Source: Deltaproteobacteria bacterium
GTDB taxonomy: Bacteria; Desulfobacterota; Desulfobulbia; Desulfobulbales; UBA5123
Direction of reading: 5' to 3'
DNA: 5,345 nucleotides
NCBI GenBank assembly: GCA_021788685.1
Contig: JAJYKH010000220.1
Coordinates: 1 to 5,345, forward strand
The notes beneath the pieces are model-generated. The model was not told the DNA's origin. It saw only the letters and a program-made list of their open reading frames with translations, and made no database searches. Shown piece by piece: positions 1 through 5,345 of the stretch (its first letter is position 1; each line of letters starts with the position of its first letter). Made by a program: the position numbers and the translations under genes.

Positions 1-55
1 TCGTTCGTTCCCGCCTCCCGCCCCCCTTGTCGTCAATCTGGTACCGTTCGGCGTT

Positions 56-85
56 TTGACACCCTTTTTCCCGGTGTGCTACCCT
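56..85 (+). promoter_or_regulatory. Candidate sigma70-type promoter for the small unknown gene
   Basis: A perfect -35 hexamer TTGACA lies at 56-61. After an 18-bp spacer comes TACCCT at 80-85, which keeps the three most conserved -10 bases (T, A and the final T). The start codon of the downstream gene is at 170, which would give a leader of roughly 75-80 nt. The -35 match is strong and the -10 only fair. No operator-like repeat was seen beside it. Confidence 0.5.
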
Positions 86-169
86 GAATTCGGGAACAAA
101 GCTGCCATGAGCGGTGTGCCAGGCATCCCGCCGGCACGTGAGATTGAACCTCCAAGAAGGGGAAACGGC

Positions 170-478
170 ATGCAGAAGCAAAAAGACATGGAAGAGTCGA
201 TGATGCGCGCCCACCGGGAATTCGTCGATCAACTCAACAAGGCCCTGGACGTCCTCGACAGTGAGATCAAGGAAGCCAAGGAGATGGAAGAGATCTGCAC
301 CGACGAGTGGTGCTACTCGACCGACGTGGTGGTCGATGAGCTCCACAAGCAGGTCTATTCCATCAGCGAGCCGCGCTGGGCCACCGCAGAAGACTCTAAA
401 AAAATCAGGGATCTGCGCAATCGGATCAAGGGGCTTTACGTCGAATTCCTGGAAGCCAGGGAGAAGGTCCCGGCCTAA
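170..478 (+). CDS. Small soluble helical protein of unknown function, 102 aa
   Basis: I do not recognise the family. The protein is acidic, has no signal peptide or membrane segment, and looks largely alpha-helical. A charged first helix spans about residues 5-41 (EESMMRAHREFVDQL...EAKEMEE). A distinctive central block, about 42-75, reads ICTDEWCYSTD then VVDELHKQVYSISEPRW, and a final helix spans about 75-99. Two cysteines, C43 and C48 (spacing CX4C), flank an Asp-Glu-Trp; a single pair is too little to claim a metal site. The ATG at 170 is chosen because a purine-rich Shine-Dalgarno stretch (AAGAAGGGG, 154-162) sits 7 nt upstream. An in-frame ATG at 107 exists, and the reading frame stays open to the left edge, but those codons look like leader. 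The gene has its own candidate promoter and a hairpin after the stop, so it is probably monocistronic. Coding status is well supported; function is unknown. Confidence 0.8.
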   Translation: MQKQKDMEESMMRAHREFVDQLNKALDVLDSEIKEAKEMEEICTDEWCYSTDVVVDELHKQVYSISEPRWATAEDSKKIRDLRNRIKGLYVEFLEAREKVPA

Positions 479-499
479 TCGTTTTCGCCAGGCGCCCTT

Positions 500-530
500 G
501 GCCCATCCCGGTCCGGGTGGGCCGGCTTTC
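500..530 (+). terminator. Candidate terminator hairpin after the small unknown gene
   Basis: Starting 22 nt after the stop codon, GGCCCA-T-CCC pairs with GGG-TGGGCC (500-523). This is nine G/C-rich pairs with one bulged T and a GGTCC loop. The sequence that follows (GGCTTTCTT) is only modestly T-rich, so termination may be weak or factor-assisted. Confidence 0.4.
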
Positions 531-563
531 TTACCGCCCTCCCGGGTTGCGGGCAGCTCATGC

Positions 564-617
564 AAGATTCGATGGTGGCCGTTCTCGTTTTTAAAGACGG
601 CCGACCATCGAATGCTT
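564..617. repeat. Long, nearly perfect intergenic inverted repeat
   Basis: The left arm, 567-582 (ATTCGATGGTGGCCGT), pairs base for base with the right arm, 597-613 (ACGGCCGACCATCGAAT). There are 16 Watson-Crick pairs, interrupted only by one extra G at 603. The loop is 14 nt (583-596) and contains TTTTTAAA. Past a second bulge (G614) three more pairs, AAG/CTT, extend the stem to 564-617. No T-run follows on either strand, so it is not a classical intrinsic terminator. It lies in a 233-bp gap between two same-strand genes, 95 bp before the channel gene. It could be a REP/MITE-like dispersed element or an RNA processing or stability hairpin. The structure is certain; the role is not. Confidence 0.65.
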
Positions 618-711
618 ATCGAGCGTCGCCCCGTGACCAACCGTCTCCGTCTGACGAAAAAATGATCCCGCCACGTCCGCTCCCGTTCGAAAGGATTGGG
701 CACCGGATTCC

Positions 712-1551
712 ATGAACGATTTCCTCGCCGGCCTGCGGGGCATCCTCGGCCAGAAGGAGCTGCTCGCCCGCTCCCTCCGGGTGGTGCTCATCCTGGGGCT
801 GACTCTCGTCGCCCTCACGGCGGTCAGGCGGGCCCTCCTGCGCCTGGAGCGGCGGGTGTTGGCCCAGAAGCTGGCGGAGGGCCGGGAGGCCACCGAGGAG
901 AGCAAGCGGGCCCAAACCCTGATGCGGCTTCTCCGCCAAGCCGCAGCCATCTTCATCTGGGGCCTGGCCGGGCTGGTCATCCTTCAGGAATTCCAGGTGC
1001 AGATCGGGGCCATCCTGGCGAGCGCCGGCATCCTGGGGGTGGTGGTTGGCTTCGGCGCCCAGAACTTGGTGCGCGACCTCATCGCCGGCTTCTTCCTCGT
1101 CTTCGAAAACCAGGTGCGGGTGGGCGACGTGGCGGTGGTCAACGGCACCCGCGGGCTGGTCGAAAGGATCAACTTACGCAAAATGGTTCTCCGCGATGTG
1201 GCGGGGGTGGTGCATATTTTCCCGAACGGGGCCATCACCACCCTTGCCAACATGACCTACCAATGGTCCGCCTATGTCCTCGAAGTCGGGATCGACTACA
1301 AGGAAGACATCGACCGGGTGATCGAAGTCATGCGCCAGGTGGGGACGGAGCTGCGGGCCGACCCCCAATTCGGGCCGCACATGCTCGAGGAGATCGAAAT
1401 TTTCGGAGTGGACGGTTTCGCCGGCTCCGCCTTCATCATCAAGGGGCGGCTCAAGACCAAGCCCATCCATCAGTGGGCGGTGGGCCGAGAGTACCGCCGG
1501 CGGCTGAAGCTCGCCTTCGAGGCCCACGGCATCGCGATCGCCAAGGGCTGA
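712..1551 (+). CDS. MscS-family mechanosensitive ion channel, 279 aa
   Basis: Predicted small-conductance mechanosensitive channel of the inner membrane, which in this family opens under membrane tension to release solutes during hypo-osmotic shock. A short N-terminus is followed by TM1 (about 22-38), a charged cytoplasmic loop (39-75), TM2 (about 77-94) and the pore helix TM3 (about 98-131). TM3 carries the family signature: ASAGILGVVVGFGAQ, then NLVRDLIAGFFLVFE, then QVRVGD leading into the beta domain. That domain continues with G-LVERINLRKMVLRD and VHIFPNG (about 145-173), and a mixed alpha/beta vestibule domain runs to the end. Length is close to E. coli MscS (286 aa), and the pore motif resembles YkuT-type short MscS proteins. 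The end is odd: it stops at HGIAIAKG, where relatives usually continue with a short PFPQ-like strand. The ATG at 712 is the first in-frame start; its best Shine-Dalgarno (AAGGA, 691-695) is rather distant at 16 nt. It is not tightly coupled to its neighbours. Confidence 0.93.
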   Translation: MNDFLAGLRGILGQKELLARSLRVVLILGLTLVALTAVRRALLRLERRVLAQKLAEGREATEESKRAQTLMRLLRQAAAIFIWGLAGLVILQEFQVQIGAILASAGILGVVVGFGAQNLVRDLIAGFFLVFENQVRVGDVAVVNGTRGLVERINLRKMVLRDVAGVVHIFPNGAITTLANMTYQWSAYVLEVGIDYKEDIDRVIEVMRQVGTELRADPQFGPHMLEEIEIFGVDGFAGSAFIIKGRLKTKPIHQWAVGREYRRRLKLAFEAHGIAIAKG

Positions 1552-1701
1552 TACGCTGGCCGCTCATAAAAAGCTTGCCCTCCCCCCACCTTCCGGTCAT
1601 AACTGTCCCGTCGGGAGAGGCCGCTGAAGGCTTCCTCCGTGGTCAGATGGCGGCCTTTCCCCCCTAAGATCCATTCCTCCACTCCACGGTATTCGCGCAT
1701 C

Positions 1702-3591
1702 ATGGCATTGCTGCAACTGCAGGCGGTTCGGCTCGGCTTCGGCGGCCTGCCCGTCCTGGAAGAAATCGATTTTCAGATCGAGGCCGGGGAGCGGGTGTGC
1801 CTGGTCGGCCGGAACGGCGAGGGCAAATCCTCCCTGCTGCGGGTGATCGCCGGCGAGCTGGTCCCGGACTCCGGCACCATCACCCGCCAGCAGGGGCTCA
1901 GGACCGCCCATCTGCCCCAAGGCGTGCCGGCTGCGGCCGGCACCACCGTGCTCGAGACGGTGGCCGCCGGCCTGGGGGAAGTGGTGGGCCTCCTAGCCGA
2001 ATACCACCGGCTCAGTCACCAGCTCAGCCGCAGCCCGGAACCGGCCCTTCTCGGCCGGCTGGCCGTTTTGCAGCACGAGCTGGAAACCGCCGGCGGCTGG
2101 CACCTGCAACAGCGGGTAGAGACCGTGATCAGCCGTCTGGAGCTGCCGGCCGATGCGGCCTTTGCCGACCTCTCCGGGGGCTTCAAGCGGCGGGTGCTCC
2201 TGGGCCGAGCCCTGGTTGCCGAGCCGGACCTGCTCCTGCTCGATGAGCCCACCAACCATCTCGACATCGCGAGCATCCGCTGGCTGGAGGAGCTCCTCCT
2301 CTCCTTTCCGGGGGCGGTTCTCTTCGTCACCCACGACCGCGCCCTCCTCCGCCGGCTTGCCACCCGCATCGTGGAGCTGGACCGGGGCCGGGTCACCTCC
2401 TGGCCGGGCGATTACGACCGCTATCTGCTCCGCAAGCAGGAGGCCCTGGAGGCGGAGGCCTCCCAGCAGGCCAAGTTCGACCGCAAGCTCGCCCAGGAGG
2501 AGCAGTGGGTCCGCCAGGGCATCAAGGCGCGCCGCACCCGCAACGAAGGCCGGGTGCGGGCCCTGGAGAAGATGCGCGAGGAGCGGCGCGCCCGGCGGGA
2601 GCGGAGCGGCACCGCCTCCTTGCAGGTGCAGGAGGCGGAACGCTCCGGCAAGCTGGTGGCGAAGGCGGACGGCATCTCCTGCACGGTCGGGGGCCAGAGG
2701 CTCATTCACGACTTTTCCACCACCATCCTCCGGGGCGACCGGGTGGGGATCATCGGCCCGAACGGCTGCGGCAAGACCACCCTCCTCCGGCTGCTCCTGG
2801 GAGAGCTTCCCCCCGACGCCGGCCGCCTCCGGCACGGCACCGGACTGGAGACCGCCTATTTCGACCAGCAGCGGGCCCAGCTCGACGAGGAGCGCACGGT
2901 CTGGGAGAACGTCGCTCCGGACGGTGACCAGGTGATCATCGGCGGCAAGCCCCGCCACGTCATCGGCTACCTGCAGGACTTCCTCTTTTCCCCGGCCCGG
3001 GTCCGCAGCCCGGTGCGGATCCTCTCGGGCGGCGAGCGCAACCGCCTCTTGCTCGCCAAGCTCTTCACCAAGCCGGCCAACCTCCTGGTGCTGGACGAGC
3101 CCACCAACGACCTCGACGTGGAGACCCTGGAGCTACTCGAAGAGCTCCTCCTCGGCTACCAGGGCACCATCCTGCTGGTGAGCCACGACCGGGCCTTCCT
3201 CAACAACGTGGTCACCAGCACCCTGGTCTTCGAGGGCGGGGGGAGAGTGAGCGAGTACGTGGGCGGCTATGACGACTGGCTGCGCCAGCGGCCGTCCGGG
3301 CCGGCCACCGCCCCGCCCAAGCCGGACAAGGAAGCCGCGCCGCGGCCGGCTCGCAGCCGGGCCCGCAAGCTGAGCTTCAAGGAAAACCGTGAGCTGGAGG
3401 AGCTGCCGGGACAGATCGAGGCCCTGGAAAAAGAGCAGCAGGAGCTGTACGCCAGGATGGCCGACCCAGCCTTCTACCAAAAGGGCGCGGAAATGACCGC
3501 CCTCATAGAGCGGCTGGCCGCCCTGGAAAAGGAGCTGCCTGCGGCGTATGCCCGGTGGGAAGAGCTGGAAGCAGTAAAGAGTAACGAGTAA
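1702..3591 (+). CDS. uup: ABC-F family ATPase, Uup type, 629 aa
   Basis: Soluble duplicated ATPase with no membrane segments. The first nucleotide-binding domain has Walker A GRNGEGKS (36-43), signature LSGGF (157-161), Walker B LLLLDE (177-182) and switch His211. The second has GPNGCGKT (352-359), LSGGE (441-445), LLVLDE (461-466) and His495. Both sites therefore look catalytically intact. Between them lies a charged linker rich in Arg and Glu (about 240-310, including KARRTRNEGRVRALEKM), typical of the ABC-F P-site linker. After a Pro/Ala-rich hinge (about 531-556) comes a coiled-coil C-terminal domain (about 557-625), the Uup hallmark that binds nucleic acid. Total length matches E. coli Uup (635 aa). 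Known family roles concern ribosomal subunit assembly or translation and branched-DNA intermediates; E. coli uup mutants show raised precise transposon excision. The ATG at 1702 gives the family-type start (MALLQLQAVRLGF), though no good Shine-Dalgarno is visible. An upstream in-frame ATG at 1639 would add an unfamilial 21-residue leader. The final codons lie inside a 7-bp repeat tract. Confidence 0.93.
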   Translation: MALLQLQAVRLGFGGLPVLEEIDFQIEAGERVCLVGRNGEGKSSLLRVIAGELVPDSGTITRQQGLRTAHLPQGVPAAAGTTVLETVAAGLGEVVGLLAEYHRLSHQLSRSPEPALLGRLAVLQHELETAGGWHLQQRVETVISRLELPADAAFADLSGGFKRRVLLGRALVAEPDLLLLDEPTNHLDIASIRWLEELLLSFPGAVLFVTHDRALLRRLATRIVELDRGRVTSWPGDYDRYLLRKQEALEAEASQQAKFDRKLAQEEQWVRQGIKARRTRNEGRVRALEKMREERRARRERSGTASLQVQEAERSGKLVAKADGISCTVGGQRLIHDFSTTILRGDRVGIIGPNGCGKTTLLRLLLGELPPDAGRLRHGTGLETAYFDQQRAQLDEERTVWENVAPDGDQVIIGGKPRHVIGYLQDFLFSPARVRSPVRILSGGERNRLLLAKLFTKPANLLVLDEPTNDLDVETLELLEELLLGYQGTILLVSHDRAFLNNVVTSTLVFEGGGRVSEYVGGYDDWLRQRPSGPATAPPKPDKEAAPRPARSRARKLSFKENRELEELPGQIEALEKEQQELYARMADPAFYQKGAEMTALIERLAALEKELPAAYARWEELEAVKSNE

Positions 3592-3636
3592 CGAGTGGCC
3601 TGCCACACTCGTCACCTCACCCGTCACTTGTCACTG
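3573..3636. repeat. Degenerate 7-bp repeat tract at the convergent gene junction
   Basis: On the left, AGTAAAG-AGTAACG-AGTAACG-AGTGGCC follow one another exactly 7 bp apart (3573-3600). On the right, ACTCGTC-ACCTCAC-CCGTCAC-TTGTCAC run from 3607 to 3634. The right-hand units are near reverse complements of the left-hand ones (GTAACGAG against CTCGTCAC), so the tract is an imperfect inverted array of heptamers centred near 3601. It covers the last codons and stop of uup on the plus strand, and the stop codon of the M48 gene on the minus strand. This is a short dispersed-repeat type of signature; whether it recurs in the genome cannot be seen here. Confidence 0.6.
3591..3612. terminator. Possible bidirectional terminator hairpin between convergent genes
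   Basis: ACGAGTG (3591-3597) pairs perfectly with CACTCGT (3606-3612) around an 8-nt loop, immediately after the uup stop and 19 bp past the M48 stop. It is the only clear stem between two genes transcribed toward each other. It lacks a T-tract on either side, so intrinsic termination is unproven. Confidence 0.35.
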
Positions 3637-4443
3637 TTTATGGTAATATTCCAGCGCCTCGGGCAGCAGCCTTTGGAGCTGCTCGATCCGGGTCTGGTCG
3701 GCGGGATGGGTGCTCAGCAGCTCTGGGGGCTGGCCTTTCCCTTTGTTCTGGGCCATCATCCGCTGCCAGAAGGGAACGGCCGCCCGGGGATCGTAGCCGG
3801 CCATGGCCATGAAGATGAGCCCCAGGTGGTCGGCCTCCGATTCCTGCAGCCGGCTGAAGGGGAGCAGCACCCCCACCTGAGACCCGGCGCCGAAGGCGGC
3901 CATGAACAGCTGCTGGGTCTGGGCACCCTGACTCCCCAGCGCCTCGGCCAGGGCGAGCCCCCCCATCTGGACCGCCATGGCCTGGCTCATCCGCTCGCCG
4001 CCGTGCTGGGCGATGGCGTGGGCGATCTCATGGCCCAGGACCACCGCCAGCCCGGTGTCGTCCTGGGTGATGGGCAGAATGCCGGTGTAGACCACCACTT
4101 TCCCGCCTGGCAGGGCAAAGGCGTTGGCGGTCTTGTCATCCTTCACCAGGGTGAATTGCCACTTGTACCCTTTCAGGAGATCCTCCTGGCCGTGCCGGTC
4201 CAGGTAGGCCTCCACCCCCCGCCGGATGTTTTCCCCCACCCGCTTGACCATCGCGATCTGTTCCGGATTGTCGGCCAGCTTCGATTTCTTAAGGATCTGG
4301 TCATAATTCTGGAAGCTCATGGTCATGAGCTGCTGGGAGGGGATGAAGTTCAGCTGCTCGCGGCCGGTGATGGGCACAGTGGTGCAGGAAACCGCGGCCA
4401 CCAGGATCAGCAGCCAACCCCAGGACCGGGCGGGAAATTTCAT
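3631..4443 (-). CDS. M48 family zinc metalloprotease, lipoprotein (LoiP/BepA-like), 270 aa
   Basis: Predicted periplasm-facing lipoprotein peptidase. The N-terminus MKFPARSWGWLLILVAAVSC is a short lipoprotein signal with Cys20 as the lipidated residue. Thr21 at +2 would favour outer-membrane sorting by the E. coli rule. After CTTVPITGREQLNF, common in this family, the catalytic domain contains HEIAH (138-142, with Glu139 as catalytic base). The third ligand motif follows as SRLQESEAD (Glu201 ligand). A STHP motif places a His at 246, where the related BepA has a regulatory zinc-contacting His. Length is close to E. coli LoiP (252 aa). Family members degrade or help assemble misfolded outer-membrane proteins; the substrate here is unknown. 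The ATG is preceded by AGAGGA (4457-4452) at 8 nt. It lies 35 bp after a secreted small protein on the same strand, so the two are probably co-transcribed. It ends 39 bp from the convergent uup. Confidence 0.93.
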   Translation of the reverse strand: MKFPARSWGWLLILVAAVSCTTVPITGREQLNFIPSQQLMTMSFQNYDQILKKSKLADNPEQIAMVKRVGENIRRGVEAYLDRHGQEDLLKGYKWQFTLVKDDKTANAFALPGGKVVVYTGILPITQDDTGLAVVLGHEIAHAIAQHGGERMSQAMAVQMGGLALAEALGSQGAQTQQLFMAAFGAGSQVGVLLPFSRLQESEADHLGLIFMAMAGYDPRAAVPFWQRMMAQNKGKGQPPELLSTHPADQTRIEQLQRLLPEALEYYHKQ

Positions 4444-4478
4444 GAAAGGCGTCCTCTTTTTTTGGTGCGGTGACTGCT

Positions 4479-5018
4479 TCAGCGCCCGCCGCGCCCGACC
4501 GGGTTTCTCCCCGAGTCCCCGCCAATGTCAAACGGCGAAGGAGCGCCGTTGAAATCGGGGGCGGGGGCAAACGGGCGGTGTGTCTTCTTCTCCGGTACCT
4601 GCCCGAATTCCTCTTGGCCAAAGCCCCTGGGGCTGATGCTCACCGGCGGGACCAGCAGCCGATCCCGCCCCGACCCGGCCCCGGAGAGCCGGCCGTTTTT
4701 CATCTTGCCGCCAGGCGTCCAGGCGGGCGGCATCTCTTCGGGCCGTTGGCCCTTCTCTTCAGGGCCGGAGGCGGTCCCGGCCGGGTTCTCCTCGTTCGGA
4801 CCCAGATACTGCCGCCGTTCAGCGGAGGTCATCATGCGCACCCGCCGCTGCCATTCCTCCTGGAAGGCCCGCTGCTCCTCCTCGGTGGCGTTCTGAATGG
4901 TCCCCCGCATCATGGCGAGCTGCGCCGTGCTCATCTGTCTGTAGTCCGTTGCCCGCGCCACCCCGCAGGGCAGCAGCAGAAGCGCCGCCGCAATCACCCC
5001 CAACAACTTCTTTTTCAT
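4479..5018 (-). CDS. Small secreted protein of unknown function with disordered Pro/Gly/Arg-rich tail, 179 aa
   Basis: Residues 1-23 (MKKKLLGVIAAALLLL then PCGVARA) form a clear Sec signal peptide with cleavage after ARA; Cys18 is not in a lipobox. The mature part begins with a compact helical unit (about 24-73): DYRQMSTAQLAMMRGTI, then EEWQRRVRMMTSAERRQYLG. Its 'DYxxMSTxxL..RG...F..EW..R...MT..ER' pattern recalls DUF1104-like small periplasmic proteins, but this assignment is tentative. Residues 74-179 are low-complexity, rich in Pro, Gly, Arg and Glu, end in GRGGR and are probably disordered. I chose the ATG at 5018 because AGGAGG lies 8 nt upstream of it. The in-frame ATG at 5024 (adding Met-Val) sits only 2 nt from the same site. 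It is first in a probable operon with the M48 lipoprotease, which suggests a partner, regulator or substrate in the envelope. Confidence 0.82.
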   Translation of the reverse strand: MKKKLLGVIAAALLLLPCGVARATDYRQMSTAQLAMMRGTIQNATEEEQRAFQEEWQRRVRMMTSAERRQYLGPNEENPAGTASGPEEKGQRPEEMPPAWTPGGKMKNGRLSGAGSGRDRLLVPPVSISPRGFGQEEFGQVPEKKTHRPFAPAPDFNGAPSPFDIGGDSGRNPVGRGGR

Positions 5019-5026
5019 GACCATGC

Positions 5027-5032
5027 CCTCCT
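5027..5032 (-). promoter_or_regulatory. Ribosome binding site that decides the start of the secreted protein
   Basis: A consensus AGGAGG on the minus strand stands 8 nt from the ATG at 5018 but only 2 nt from the ATG at 5024. The spacing favours the inner start. Confidence 0.7.
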
Positions 5033-5112
5033 CAAGCTCGGAAGAAATCCGTTCAGGGAAGTGCCGCCTCCAAGTCCTGATGGAAAACGGATTCCCCGAT
5101 TCTCACCGAACT

Positions 5113-5142
5113 ATCATAGCATAGCCACTTTCATGGCGACAA
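5113..5142 (-). promoter_or_regulatory. Candidate extended -10 promoter for the envelope operon
   Basis: Read on the minus strand, TTGTCG (5142-5137) is followed by an 18-bp spacer and TATGAT (5118-5113). TG precedes the -10 with one intervening base, the extended -10 pattern. It lies about 90 bp upstream of the secreted-protein start, in the only gap available to drive the two minus-strand genes. The -10 match is 5 of 6 and the -35 is partial. Confidence 0.5.
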
Positions 5143-5166
5143 TCGCTGCTGCCTGTGCCGGTTACC

Positions 5167-5276
5167 GGTTAAGCGTTCACAGGTGCCGCAGATACGCGAA
5201 AGAGGCCTGTGAAGTGTACTTGGGTACACGAACAGGTCGATGACAAAGTAGATGCGGTGCCTGTGGACGCTTAACC
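5167..5276 (+). repeat. 110-nt highly structured palindromic element (possible structured RNA or dispersed repeat)
   Basis: The outer helix pairs 5167-5190 with 5253-5276: 24 consecutive pairs, 21 Watson-Crick and three G-U/U-G if the plus strand folds. Tandem G-A/A-G appositions follow (5191-5192 against 5251-5252), then three more pairs (5193-5195 with 5248-5250). An open internal loop comes next (GCGAAAGA against GATGACAAA). A second helix, GGCCTGT (5204-5210) with ACAGGTC (5232-5238), has one more G-U. A second G/A loop (GAA against GA) leads to the apical helix GTGTAC (5214-5219)/GTACAC (5224-5229) capped by TTGG. No T-run follows, so it is not a simple terminator. It lies directly beyond the stop of the partial minus-strand gene and upstream of the operon promoter. 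The structure is seen directly; its identity as ncRNA, REP/MITE-like repeat or other hairpin is open. Confidence 0.7.
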
Positions 5277-5281
5277 CCGGC

Positions 5282-5345
5282 TCAGCGGGTCAGGTGCCGG
5301 TACTTAATGCGGTGGGGCTGGTCGGCGGCGCTCCCCAGCCTGGCC
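5282..5345 (-). CDS. C-terminal end of an unidentified protein, cut by the window edge
   Basis: On the minus strand one frame runs from the right edge for 20 codons, giving ARLGSAADQPHRIKYRHLTR, before a TGA at 5284-5282. Eighteen of the 20 sense codons, as in the neighbouring genes, end in G or C or otherwise fit local codon style. The other two minus-strand frames read as Pro/Gly-rich nonsense and also stop. The fragment is too short to name a family. Its stop lies 5 bp from the long palindromic element, which could therefore mark the 3' end of its transcript. Confidence 0.45.
   Translation of the reverse strand, partial: ARLGSAADQPHRIKYRHLTR

Noticed and set aside
2..169. Open reading frame extending the 170-478 gene to the left edge, with TTG at 56 and ATG at 107
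   Set aside because: The promoter-like hexamers at 56-85 lie inside this stretch, and the good Shine-Dalgarno is directly before the ATG at 170. The upstream codons also look unlike the protein that follows.
630..665. Promoter for the MscS gene around GTGACC and GAAAAA
   Set aside because: Both hexamers match too poorly to be separated from chance.
1618..1656. AGGCCGC / GCGGCCT inverted repeat between the channel gene and uup, considered as a terminator
   Set aside because: It has only 7 bp with a 25-nt loop, a competing alternative fold around 1611-1639, and C-rich rather than T-rich sequence after it. It is too weak to call.
696..1667. Long plus-strand ORF overlapping the MscS gene in another frame
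   Set aside because: It is very rich in Gly, Pro, Arg and His with no domain, a typical GC-rich frame shadow. The 712-1551 frame has a clear MscS pore motif.
1993..2958. 321-codon minus-strand ORF inside uup
   Set aside because: It is antisense to the ABC-F domains; the opposing frame carries intact Walker A, signature and Walker B motifs.
3595..4473. 292-codon plus-strand ORF opposite the M48 gene
   Set aside because: It is an antisense shadow of a well-recognised zinc metalloprotease and shows no domain of its own.
5168..5275. Integron attC site
   Set aside because: The GTTRRRY-like and RYYYAAC-like boxes are in the reverse order to a genuine attC, and there is no cassette or integrase gene in the window.
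5167..5276. Simple rho-independent terminator
   Set aside because: No T-tract follows the helix on either strand, and the multi-loop architecture is much larger than a terminator needs.

Overview
The window is GC-rich, with third codon positions mostly G or C, and it is densely packed with genes. The gene types and codon style suggest a Gram-negative delta-proteobacterial lineage (Desulfuromonadia or Desulfobacterota-like). That placement is an inference from style and from an outer-membrane-type lipoprotein; no marker gene is present.

Layout, left to right. A good sigma70-type promoter (56-85) precedes a small cytoplasmic protein of unknown function (170-478, 102 aa), which is followed by a hairpin that may be its terminator. 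The following 233-bp gap also holds a nearly perfect 16-bp inverted repeat (about 564-617). Next come an MscS-family mechanosensitive channel (712-1551) and, after a 150-bp gap, a full-length Uup-type ABC-F ATPase (1702-3591). The plus-strand genes end there. They meet the minus-strand genes at a 39-bp convergent junction built from degenerate 7-bp repeats, which also supply the last codons of uup.

On the minus strand, a probable two-gene envelope operon reads from right to left. Its extended -10 promoter (5113-5142) serves a small secreted protein with a Pro/Gly/Arg-rich tail (5018-4479). After 35 bp follows a lipoprotein M48 zinc metalloprotease of the LoiP/BepA type (4443-3631). Beyond the promoter lies a 110-nt, highly structured palindromic element (5167-5276). 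Then the last 20 codons of another minus-strand gene enter from the right edge (5282-5345).

The identified genes suit envelope and general maintenance: osmotic-shock release (MscS), ribosome or DNA-structure maintenance (Uup), and outer-membrane protein quality control (M48 lipoprotein plus exported partner). No phage, IS transposase, CRISPR array, tRNA or rRNA was seen. The most unusual item is the 110-nt element. All four non-Watson-Crick positions within its two long helices become G-U wobbles only if the plus strand is the folded one, and its interior loops contain paired G/A motifs. This points to a structured RNA, or to a single-stranded DNA hairpin of a dispersed repeat family.
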